DNA of 64,000 bases from Falciphora oryzae. Lineage: Eukaryota; Ascomycota; Sordariomycetes; Magnaporthales; Magnaporthaceae. Shown one piece after another: positions 22,767 through 34,510 of this stretch; within the stretch, counting starts at the first letter, position 1, and each line of letters opens with the position of its first letter. The notes under the pieces are model-generated. The model was not told where the DNA came from, did not search any database, and saw nothing but the letters and a program-made list of their open reading frames with translations. The position numbers and the translations under genes are program-made. The stretch spans positions 558,001 through 622,000 of the forward strand of contig JNVV01000003.1 of the NCBI GenBank assembly GCA_000733355.1, given 5' to 3'.

Positions 22767-25700
22767 CTTTTTGTTGTCTTTTTTTCTCTCTCTCTCGCTT
22801 GGTACTACCCCGTGCGGCATTTTTCAGAGCCATGTCGTTCACGCCGTTTTCTGCCTTTGCAGCCGAACCCCGAAGTTTAATATCCAAGAACGACATGAGC
22901 AAGGCCTAAAAGGGTAAAGGAGGATTCGGGATCTGCACGCGGTGTTTGAACGGTCCCGAAGCCGCAGGTGGGCCTACCGACATACTTGCCTCAGTCCTTG
23001 TGTTTTCACGGGCTTAGAAACTCACATTCCTTCTTACACGTAGATAGGCACTGAGAGGAGGTCGCTCGGTCGTCTCTCGACAGAGTCGAGTGATGATAGT
23101 GAAGTGTGGGGAGTGTAACAAGTGGACGGACGATGTGATCCGTGACGGAAAGAATCGTAGTCGACTGTGAATAATTATGGGAAAGATCGGTTTTCGAGAT
23201 AAATCTGACACCTGATGATTTCACGTCCGGCTCGACTGCTAGAAAATGCCAGAAGCATCGGCGGGCCACTCAGGCTTGTTACAGCAAACGTGCCATTGCT
23301 TTCTATCCGGAGACAAGTGCATGTGGCATCCCACGTGCGACATCCCGTCGGCGGCCCCTTTGTCCTCCATTGTTTCCAGTGCCTCACGCGAAGTCAGAGA
23401 CATTCGTCTCGGCAAAACGACTGAGTGTCATGAGGGGGATATCCAGGTTCTTGGAAATGGGAGTACACAAGGTAGAGAGACACTGCCGCCGGGCAGTCAT
23501 GGGCTCTCGTCTTCCTCGCGGGTTAAGCGTCTTTGAATCAGCATCTTCAAAAAAGAGAGCAGAATCAGCAAAAGAAAACCCGATTCCTCACTATTGCTTC
23601 ACTTGGAGTTGATGTGCAGGATGAGCATGATCATCACATGAATCCTCTCCTGTCAGGTCAAAGCTTCAAGGACAATAACTAAAGCTAAAGTCACAGGAGG
23701 TTGAAAATAAGCAGAGCGTTACCATGACTGCTGGGGAAATCATCACACAGTATCAAGTCCAACGCTTAGCAGCATCGTTAGCGAGATTGTGTCTTGTTTA
23801 TGCGAGAGAGGGCAGAAAGCAGATTGTTGTCACTCGTATGGGGCGAGTATAATCAGTGCAGATAAACAAGGCGGAGACAGACAGAAAAAAACGAACATGT
23901 GCTAGCCGCACCGGCCGGGGAGTTGGGAATATCCGTGTATCTTGTTCCGGCTTCGGGCATGGTCGAGAAGTAGCCAGCCGTGTTGTCCCGGCCTTTTGGT
24001 TGAATCACGGTCGTAGCATGTCCAGCAAACAAGGAAACGACGTGGCAGATCTCTTCTTTGTTGCTCAATCTGCGAGGTCATTTACCCATCACGGCCTTTT
24101 TACCCTTTGTTGCTAGCTTTCCCACTCGTTGCTCACTGATTCTCTACCCAGCACATAGGCTGATCGAGTCTGTCCCTCGTTTACTAGATATTGATGAGGT
24201 TTGCGAAAGGTTGGCTATGCTGATGGTTGTTGATTTCACCGCCTCGCATTGACGTACCCTCGGCAGTTCCGTTCGCACAAAGAAGGCTAGCACCGTCATG
24301 TAACCTGTGAGCCCGAGTGACCAGCCAGATCCGTTAGGGGCGGGGTCACGAACTATCCCACTGAAAACATTCCCACCAACCCGGGGCAGCCAACCAATGC
24401 TCGTCCTTCCCTGTTCTCCCCCTTTTTTCTTTTCTTGTTGCTCCCAGAGATGATGTGGGAAGCCGAGCCAGATCGGGGCCACAAAGAGGGGGAGATAGAA
24501 CCAGCCCCCGCCAATCCAGTCTCGTGCACGGGTGACTGCTGTTCTCGTTCTCACCTAGTTTTCTCTTTCTCGTGTGAGAACTAAACGTGAGTAACCGGCG
24601 TACAAAGAAAGTGACGTAACGTGAGCCTGCTGTGTGCAAATCGCCGTGATGCCCTCTCTCACCTCCTTTTGTTGACTGAGAGCGAGTGAAAGGAGGGGGT
24701 GGAGAGGAAAAGGGCTGGGTGAACGGCTCCGTCTGTCCGTCTGTTCCCGGGCTGGGCGGGAGTGCGCGGTTGAGATACGGCGGCGGTAGGGGGGTGTGCG
24801 GACGCAAGTAGCAGAGTACAGGCCCCGGGTCCGCTCGCACGCGCGCATCTGATTTCCCTGCTGCCACCGTCTTGTGCGAGGGGTGGGTGTTGGGGAGACA
24901 AAAAGGTTGAAAGTGGGACAACCCGCCCGCAAAAGCGCTCTGATGGAAGGGCAAGATATGCCGAGGCAGGGCCCGCCGTTTTCCGTCGAACAGCGCTGCC
25001 CCCAATCTATCCTTAGGCGAGTCGCATAAGTGAGGGCGCAACCGCGGCGCTGCCGTGTAAACGCCGGATGTTCGGGTTTTCCTCGTGCAGGCAGGCAACC
25101 CTGCCCCCCAAAGGGCGTGCCGCTTGGCGAACCTAGGTCATTGACCCTTCGACACAGATTCGCCGCCCGCCCCCATGCTGGCGAGGCCGAGCGCCACCGA
25201 CGTAGGCTCCCGCTACAATCCATCCTCTTCCGACGCTGGGCCAAAGTCAGTCCGGCCCGCCCTTGCCTTCTGGTCCACGCTGCGGTGGCTCTGAGTGGGC
25301 AGGGCATCGGAAACGGTTCAGAAAGGGCGGCGGTCAGCAGCGGTGACTAGCCGCCGCGGGAACTGATGGTCCTGTACCCTACTCTCATGGACCGTCGCTG
25401 GTGGCACAGGTCGCGGCTATAATGGTGGGACGAGAGGAGATGGTGTGTAACACCCAGTATCATGACCGCGACTGAGGGATGTCATAGCACACCTGGGCAG
25501 CCCCTCGATCGAGTGTCGGCGGAGGATGCAGCGCTGGATTCCAGCCAAGAAGGAAGTGGATGGCTATCATCACTGCCAAGTCAGGATCGAATGCTAAGGT
25601 TTTGAAAGGGCACCCGTGTAGCAATTAAGCATGGATATTAGGAAGATCAGCAGCTCCATAAAGGTCGTTTCTTAGAAAGGTGAAGGGCAAGAGTTGTCTC

Positions 25701-28700
25701 TGGGGTCCTAAGTGCTGTAGGTAGGCTGCCCCTGTCGTGCAACGCTGCTCTTCTTTTCGCGTCTTACGGACGTAACCAAGGCTAATCCCGATTTGAGAGC
25801 CAAGGAGGGACTCCAGGGAGGAGTCGGCCCAAGGAATGCAATGCGGTGATATGGGCTCCAGGGCCATGACTGGAGGAACGACCGCATTGCTGCAGGATCT
25901 CTGCTCGGTATCTTCCCCATTCGCGATGGCGTACGCCAGCACCCGGATAGCCGCAGCTGTACACGTCTGTTGACTGGGTTTCCTTGCAGCTGCTGGGCCG
26001 CATGCTGGGCCACCTGCTGGACACGTTGTGTGAGTGGATTGACCGAGCTCAATAATTAACAAGATGCCGTCTTGCAGTCGATGAAGACGTGGGGAATCGC
26101 ATGAGAGTGCACACAGTCAGACGGCTGCATTACTCGTGGTTATGGGGCTACACACCCGGTCCTTCTTGGTCTTCTCTTCCTTTCCCTCCAGCCTAACTGG
26201 GCTGGCGGAGGAGCAGGGGGCAGTGAGGGCCCCCACCCACGGATGGGCGTCGAGGCATGGCAGCCGATACGGCCGTTGCTTCGCCGGAGTCCCGGGGAGC
26301 CGGTATAAGATTAGAACACCTCGAAAGAGGTGTCATTTTCCCGGCTGTTTGGTCAATCTGCCGGTTTGTTGCCGTTTATCTCTTCGCAGACTCGATTGGA
26401 AAATCATGCGAGGCCTCTCCCCTCATCCTTCTCTCTTCTCTCTTGTTCCTTGTGGTCGGCACTCGAATCTCGGCCCTTTGTGTTGCAACATGGCCTTGTG
26501 AACAACGCCCAAGGAGGACGTTGACGACGCATCCTTTGTTGTTCTCGCATGCAGCGTATTACAGCCAGCGGACACGCATTCTCGAGAGTGTGATGTGCTA
26601 GGGAAGTCAGGCATGATGCTGTGCTATGTGGCGTAGCGGGTAGCCAGTGCATGGACGGTCCATTAGCTATCGCTCTATTGTGCTGTTGTTGCTGCGGCGA
26701 GATTATCAAGGAAACCTAGCTTTGCTCAAGGGGAGCTAATTCCACTTGCGGGGTTTGCCTATAAGGGGGCAATATGCGCAAATAAAGAAAAAAAAAAAAG
26801 ATAGGAAAAGCATGGCCAGAATGCCATCTAACGGCCAAACTTGATCGCAGAAATTCCTGGCGAGGCCAAAGAAGGCATAAACACGCAGTCAAACCCCACA
26901 AGACCGTTGAGATGAGTTAGCTGCCACGAGGCCAGGCCTCGAGCGGCCGAACCGGGAACGTGACCGGGGCCGAGCTCCGTCGGAGCAGGCGAGAGCCAAC
27001 GAGACTCGATGCTGTGGGCAAGCGAGAAACGTCTGCGCCACACGACAGACTTTGTGGCAAGCCAGGCCCGAGTGAGATGTGTTTTGCGCTCGCGGCTGGC
27101 CCGCTACGTGCAGGTGTCCAGGTCCGGGTGCCTGGGTCCGGGGGATTCGTAGAGGGTCTCCACCAAATCCGAGACCTAGCGTGGCGGTTCACTACCTAGG
27201 CCCTTTACGCAGCGCACGGAGGAAAGGGCGGATACGAAACCGGGCAAGGAAGGGGACAGAAGTGAGGTAGCACAGCATGGGAGGTTTCGGCAAACAGGAG
27301 ACAGAGGGGAATAACCATACAGAAGAGACACGCGCAGTGGAGCAACAGAGACATACCTATGCGACACGAACGAGAACACTGCTGTTGTTTGCACAAACAG
27401 GGACGCGGGCATGTATCTGGCACTTAGAAGATAAGGCACGGGACGGGACGGGAGCGGGTGGATGGTGAGCGCACGCCTCCATGGCATCCGTTTTCAGGGC
27501 GAACGTGGCGATGGCGCCGGTTAGCGGAGAGACGGTGGTTTGGCTAGGCTGGGGGACCGCTAGATCTAAAACCAACCCTAATATCGACGTGCATGATCGA
27601 TAACTTGAGGATTGGAGCAGCGCCTGGCAGCGCGGCCTTGGTCTTGACTCTGCTCTTGTGCTCCCTCCGCGAATCGCGGCGCTTGTGCGCCCGCCCGCAA
27701 GCGCGGACAGCCCACGAGAACGCGCAAGGAAAAGGTGGTGGGGGGAAGGAGTAGCAGGAGCAGGAAGAGGATGCGGAATCTTGGACTAGCAACCGAGGAG
27801 AGGAATTGAAACCTGGATCTCGGAACGCGGCCTGCAAGGCACCGCCGCCACTAGGTGTGAATCGCATGTGGTATGCGCCTGGCAAGACAGGTTGCGGCCG
27901 TAGATTGGCTTGCCACTTGACGCCAGCGGAAAAAGGAAGAAAACAAAAACCTGCGGGGAAAACGCAATGGCAGGTTAGGTTTTCGGATCAAGCCGACGGC
28001 GAAGCAACCCGGGCAGGCAATCATATCAGGAGGGAATAATGAAAAGCGACAGACAACCCTCGATCAAACATTCCAGAACAGCTCACCGTGCTGTCAGCGA
28101 GGTTGGCTCGAGCCAGTCAGTGCGCTGGTTGGGGCGCAGAGTGGTCAAGGTGTCGCCCCAGTCTGCCCGGAGTCCGGGGCCGGGACAGGCCAGGGTCCTG
28201 GTCCTGTAGGGGGGCGCCACCAGAAGATGACGGCATTTCCAGCTGAGGCTACACGCGCTTGGCCATTCCGCCCTTTGAGACTTGCGCAAAGCGATCGCCA
28301 TGCCCATTCCAACCGAGACGAAAAACGAAACGGATGGCCTGCCACGGCCGACCCGGCCCACGGGGGCGGAAGTGTCGGCCAGAAACATAGCCGGCGGTTG
28401 AGCGCATGGCGGAGAGTGGCCTGGGGGGCGAGAGCACATCCACGGCAGGCTGGTGTGGGATGTGTCAATCCGCGCGCCGCCCAATGAACAGAGCGCGATC
28501 GTGAGCCACCCTGGACGGAGCGCGGCAGTTCGTCGGCGGTATGAGGGTGGCGCCTCCAACATCCCAGAGGCCCCCTTGGCAATATCGACGGACAATTACG
28601 GGACCGGAACACCCAGAACGAGAGCGGAAGAGCGGATGGGCAGGTGGGTGATTGCATCGCTCGGAGCGGTTGACCTGGTCGTCATGAGACTGGCAGTCCA

Positions 28701-31700
28701 GTCGTCCAGGATGCGGACAGTCCCGCAAACTCCACCTGGGCCAGGGCCCCGTCCTGCCTATTTTTGCGGCCGCTGGGACCGTCCCCCGCCGCGAGCTGTC
28801 ACTCTCTCTTGTGGGCCTTTTACAACGTTGATTGCGGTCAGTGGATCAGTCGACAACGCGCTGGAACGTCCAGGCGAGGCCGCCCACACGACCCCCCGGT
28901 AAGAGCAGTGGGTGGTAAGAACCATGTCTGGAGCCCATCATATGACCGGCTTGACGGCGGCGAGAGGTGGAAGTCGCGGGGATGTCCAGGCCGTAGAGAT
29001 AAACGGGAGTACAAACGGCCAACGTCTGTGGACCCGAAGCATGGGCTGGCTCCATCGCTAGGCTTCAACCCCACTGGGGGAGTCTCCTTGCCTGGCAGCG
29101 TTGCTGTTCGGTTCTTTCTCCTTGAAGCCCCTGGGGAAGAGAAGATGCGTGTAACACCAAGAGCGTGATAGCAAGCGCGGTGCGGCCGGTGGTGCAAGCC
29201 GTGTGTTCTGGTAGCACCGAGCTGCCGCAGAGGGTATACATGGTGCGACCCTCCATGTGCAAAGGAGCCCTCACCTTGACTTGCCACACCATGCCGCTCG
29301 CCTGACGCCTTTGCGTAGTAAGAGCCACCGACGGAGGACCATGGCGTGGGCGAGGATTTCGGTCGGGCGGGAAAACGCTTCCAACGCGGGGCGTGCGGAT
29401 GGCAAACGACATCTCCGCCGCAGGCGTCCGCTAGGAATCGGGTTGATTCATCGTCCAAATGAACTCTTGTGAGACGGTGCCAGCGCAGAGAGAATTCCAT
29501 CATTGAAGATGCATAACAAAAAAAAAAAGAAGTGAAGGAAAAACAAAACAAAATTCAAGCCAAATGGCGGGGAGGGAACGAACGAGACGCCCCAGCGGGT
29601 CGAGTGGAGGAGCTTCGTTGTGGGATCTTCCCGCCGGGTCGCTCCTGCCCCGCGGCAACAGACGGGATGGGGGCGTTGAGAGCACCAGAGTTGCCAGGTA
29701 ACCCCAAGCTTGATGGACCGCATGAGCACATGTACACTGGTGCGGGTGCAAATATGGTGTTCATTCTGGGGATCGCTCATGTCGTCTTGTTAGGAGGTAG
29801 GTGACGCCTGGGGCTGCTGGTGTACACATTGCGAGCATGTCCTTTCGGATCCCAATTCTGGAGTCTGTCACCACGCGCGACGATAGTCATCTCCGTCACA
29901 GTAACAGGTTGGTACTCGCAACCAAAACGCATGGCTCCAAGCACGAGTGAAATCTGGCACTGGCCACCCAGGGTACCCCGTATTGTCCCTCAAATCTCAA
30001 ATCTGCCATCCGGGACACCTCCCGACCGCAAACACCCCAGCCATCCATCACAACTCGGATGGCAGCTTTCAGGCCGAAACTGGTACGGGCGTATCAATCG
30101 GAGACGAGGTGAGGTACCCAACTGAGCCGGCGCGCGAGCGCCCGAGAAATACACCCGAGCCACCCCACCCATGGACCGCCCAAGGCAAGTGGCACCACAG
30201 AATGGCGCTCGTGGCAAAGAATCCAGGAAGTAAGAAAGAAAATTGGATAGAAAATTAGCAGAATAAAAAAAGAACCTACCAGATCCGTCCTTGTCAAACC
30301 ACACCAATATCCAATCACTGGGTACTATCCGCACCCCGAGCAAAACGGAAGGTCTAGGGGTGGCCCCAAGGCTTTGATGCGCATCATCGCAAAAGGCCTT
30401 CCAGTACAAGCAACATGTATCATCCCAGTCGGATGCTCGCACACAAAGCCGCGCCTCCGGAAGCCAAGGTACTCGTGATGTACATGCCGTGGACTCACCC
30501 ACCCCTATGATCCTACGTGCGGCGCCCTGAGCCATGCTCGTAGGCCTCGGGTATCTGGCCCGTCCTACAAGAGTCCTCGGCAGGCTTTCCGCTGTCCGAC
30601 TAGGATGGGGGCCGGCGTTATCCATGACAGCAGCAACGATGGGTGTGGCCATTATGGAAGCGGCAATCGTTACACAGGCGTGCTATTTGCTGAGCTCGGT
30701 ATAACAGGAAGGCACTTGGACAGGGGTCGCTCTACTGATGGCGGATAGAGCTTCGAGGCATCTATAATCTCGATGCCCTCGCTCTGCCGGAGCCAGTCTC
30801 TCTTCGAATCCGTCCCTGACGTCTCTACGATAATTGTATTCATTCTTTAACGGCCACGCTCCCTTGTGGAATACCCAACGCTGTCACTGTCACCACAGCG
30901 TGTCGTGTGTGCGTGGACACAGGATCGATCACTCCTCCCGCGAAGCTAACTTCGAGTACCGGACTCGGACACGTCAAGCTGGCGTGCGGATCATGCGCGT
31001 GAGAGATAACAAATAGCTCCGTGGGCAAACCGACGCGCACCAGCTTGAAGGCTGCAGGTGATATCGGCGCCCTGTTGCGAGAGAGCCACAAGATCCCATT
31101 CCAATAAGTCCATCTCCTCGGTCAGCTCCACGCCAATTTCCATATCTTCCCCCTTGTCACCGGTAGACCGGGCGAATGACAGCCCGCGAAGGGAGGCGGT
31201 CCCTGACGAGTTGGGGCGGCTCTCTGTGTGAGCACGGATGGCGCTGCCCCTGGAGGCTGCTCGCGGCTGCGTCTTGGTCAAACGCCTCTCGAAGGGAGCA
31301 TGCCGGGATCAGCTAGCAATAGCAATAATCTTGCGGCCACTCTCAGCACCTGGCTGCACTGACCCCTTCCACCAAGAGGAAGGGAACCGGGAATAGGAAC
31401 GGGGGAAGCTAGCGCGCCGCGATTCGGGCCTAGTTCCCTTCGCCTTTCCCCTGCAGCCGGTGGCGGCCATTCGTGCTGCTGGGATAACATGGAAGCTAAC
31501 CAGGGCATATTGCGCGATAGACGTCGAAACGCATCGTTCGGATCTTTTCGGCCTTGTCAAACACGGATCGTGGGGATTTTCTCCGTTTGCGGATCGACGC
31601 TGGCTTGACAGAAACAGAAAGAAGAGCCACCGAGTATCGCAGGCTTTTCGCCAAGCGAAGACCTGACTAGCAGCGCCCGCACCACCCCGACCACCGCGTG

Positions 31701-33584
31701 GAGCAAGCCGACACCGCCCGCCAGCGGCCCATCTGGCAACCCTGAAGCAACTGGCCCGGAGCTGGCCGGCAGGGTTCAAGGCCAGAAATATTGACGCCGA
31801 TTTCTCGATCTGCTCGGGCGTTCCCCGCAAGCACGACACCACAATCCCTGGCGGAAATCCCTGCGTACAACGCTCGTCCCAGGAGAGGGCCAGGAGGCTA
31901 TTGCGCGTCGAGCTCCGCCCGCCTCGCAATAAACGAACGACAGGCTGCAGGCGCGTTTCCAAGGGCAGCCGGCATTTCCAAAACACGATTCCAGCGCGCC
32001 TCTTTGGTGGAGAGCGCTCGCGCCATCCCATACTCCACGGAATATTGAAGGACGTGCGAGTGCGATAGCGTCGAAGGACCGACGACTATTGCAAGGGTGC
32101 AGGGAACCAGATTGATCCACTGGGCAAGCACGATTCGCGACCCCCTTGTCAGTACCGTCCCCGTTTCCAACTGTCCAACTCAACTGAACGTCGCAAACGG
32201 GCTCTCTGCTTGGTTGGAGTGGGCCCCTTCTCGTGTCCACAGGTAGCGATGATACACACACCCCCCAGGGGTCGAATGCAAACCCAACCTTTTGCGTGTC
32301 GCGACTAACACCCGTCTCTTAGGCCCAGGCAGCGGGAAGGCACGACGCACCAGGCTAGGCCCCTTGTCGGTATCCATTTGGCTGGCCTCCAAATACCGAG
32401 CCGCCTAGGTGGAGGCAGTAAGTCCCGTCTCCATGCATGCACACTTTTTTTTTGTCCTCAGACTTTTCTTTTGCCTGCCCGGGCCTCGTCCTCCTCCCTT
32501 GGGATACCCCAATCAACTGTCCCTGTTTGCCTTTGAGGCCGTGGCCTTTGGTTTTCCCCTCAGAAACATCCCTCGCAAGCATCATGAACCCCACCGCTGC
32601 CTCCATCGAGGCTGCAAACGAAGAAGCGGATGACTGCCAGATTTTCACCTTGTCCTGGCTCCCCCCGGCACTCGCTTCTGGGCACTACCGGCTGTGGACC
32701 GGGTCCAATTTTGTCACCACATTTTTGTTGACTGGCAACCCGTCGGCCGCTGGAATCTGTCACCCCTCGTTCTTGTCGGAGGAATAGATCTCTGTCGTTT
32801 TGCTTTTCTCACTTCCCAGTGGGAAACAATTTCCACCATCGCATCAGACACGCTACCACGCGCGCCTCCCTGCGCCTATGGCCTGCTCCTCCTCCCCCAA
32901 GTCGAGGCAGTGGGCACAAGCCCCCCAGCCAGCCCCATGACTCCCTGGCCGCTGCGGCGAGTGATCCCCCACCCCTCCACCACGGCCTCCCTCCCGAACA
33001 GACCCTCCTCATTCCCACCCCGTATGATGCGCATCGCTGGTCCCTATCTGGGCTAGGGCTTTGCACGCGCGGGAGTGCCAGCCAGGGAACGCCTCCATGC
33101 CTTTCTTGGCCCGAGCTTGTCTGCCGCCTCTTGTTTTCGCCTTCTTACACCTCAACGTCACCCACAAGATGTGGATAGTCGACGGACGAGCGTCCCCGAC
33201 ACCAGAGCAGCAGCAGCAAGACACACATTCCGCGCGTCCCCGCCCCACGCAACCCAAGGGAGAGGCGAGAGAGACAGCACGGCCGGCGCAGGGGGGAAAA
33301 AGCACCAAACGCGCTCCTGCTCTAGTCATGCCATCACGGCTTGAACATGCTCTATCTTTCTTGCCTACCAAGATATGCGCTTGTTCTTGTCTATTGCCCT
33401 TGCTCCCTCCTCCCTGATCTTTACCCCCTGTCTCCTTTTCCGACCTCTGGTGCCAGCCAACCTCCTACTTCACCTGGCTGTCTCGCTGGTCACTTGCATG
33501 TGTGCAACTTCTCTTCTTCCCCAGGATACTTTCCTTTCGAGACCTCTGCCACTCCTTTCAGCCAGCCCGCCTTAGGCCACCACG

Positions 33585-33612
33585 TTTTTTTTTTTTTTTT
33601 TTTTTTTTTTTT
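33585..33612. repeat. T28 homopolymer upstream of the MedA-type gene
   Basis: This run of 28 T lies in a pyrimidine-rich stretch (about 33340-33620), 0.9 kb upstream of the start codon at 34511. Poly(dT) tracts of this kind exclude nucleosomes and often mark fungal promoters; that role here is inference. Confidence 0.75.
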
Positions 33613-34510
33613 GCGTTGGCTGCTGGCGTCCGGCTCCTGTTTCTCCGTGGCTCCCCCACCCCCAGCCCATGTGTGTGTGGTCCCCGTGCGCGCATCGTTC
33701 GTCCACAGAATAGCACATCAACGCGAGGAGCTTAGCTTAGGGCACGCCATCCTGCACTTCGTACGGATCCTCGTCGTGGCATCGACCGTGTTTTCTCATA
33801 CCAGTGGAGAGCCCACAGAATTCTGATGGGCCGACAAGAATTTTACTTTTTACAGGAACCCAGAGGCGTTCGAGGGCACCATACCGGAGGCTCAGATCCC
33901 ACGTTCCGGCCCTTGCAATATACCCGCGCTTTCTTCAGGCGATAGCGACACAAAACGACGAGTCTCTCCCACCAAACACCCTTCAGCAAAGCTTCCAATA
34001 ATCATCTCAATAGAGCGGAGCGAGCCTAATAATGTACGTTCTTGCTTTTCATTTTTCCCCTCAAAAAGGAAGAAAACCCGCGTTCCCCGGCCTCTTTTGG
34101 ACTTGCGCGTCCGAGACCAGTCTCACCTGGCAGCCAATGGGCCTGCCTCGAGCCCAGCCCTTCCTCACGCATCAACGACTGGAATTCTGCCCTTGCCCAT
34201 TGCTTGATGGGCCTACATTGTTTATAAACACTGCGAATCGCACCATTCCTGTTTGCTATTTGGCGTGAGACCGGTATCTCAATCACCCGGCCGCGAGGGC
34301 AAATATTCAAAGACATATCACCCAGAGAACTGACGACCTCCCACGAGTCTCCAGAACATCGAATTCATCATTCCCAGACATCGAAACATTGCTCTTGCCG
34401 CCTAGTACCTGTGTCGGGAACAGGAGTTGATTTCCCGTCCCGGCCGACCCCTAATACCGTCCTAATCCATATTACACTCTTCCACGAGAACCCTCGGGGC
34501 ACCCGCTTGA

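Larger units (their letters stand above)
20801..34510. other. 13.7-kb gene-free interval upstream of the MedA-type regulator
   Basis: I find no supportable protein or structural RNA gene in 13.7 kb. Open frames here are short or occur in two overlapping phases at once (for example 24346-25307, minus), which is typical of GC-rich non-coding DNA. No domain, signal peptide or exon chain could be built. The interval holds the 3' end of the TPR gene, several A/T microsatellites, and from about 33340 a pyrimidine-rich stretch with a T28 run that looks like promoter or leader of the gene at 34511. A real ATG opens a 78-codon frame at 34032-34268 that would be an upstream ORF if transcription starts before it. 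Non-coding transcripts cannot be excluded from sequence. Confidence 0.6.

Noticed and set aside
24346..25307. Two overlapping 250-codon open frames on the minus strand
   Set aside because: They occupy two phases of the same DNA, lack any recognisable domain or splice chain, and the region is GC-rich with few stops. Chance open frames are more likely.
31309..32031. 240-codon minus-strand open frame
   Set aside because: Arg/Pro/Gly-rich composition with no domain, signal peptide or neighbouring exons; other phases are also open nearby.
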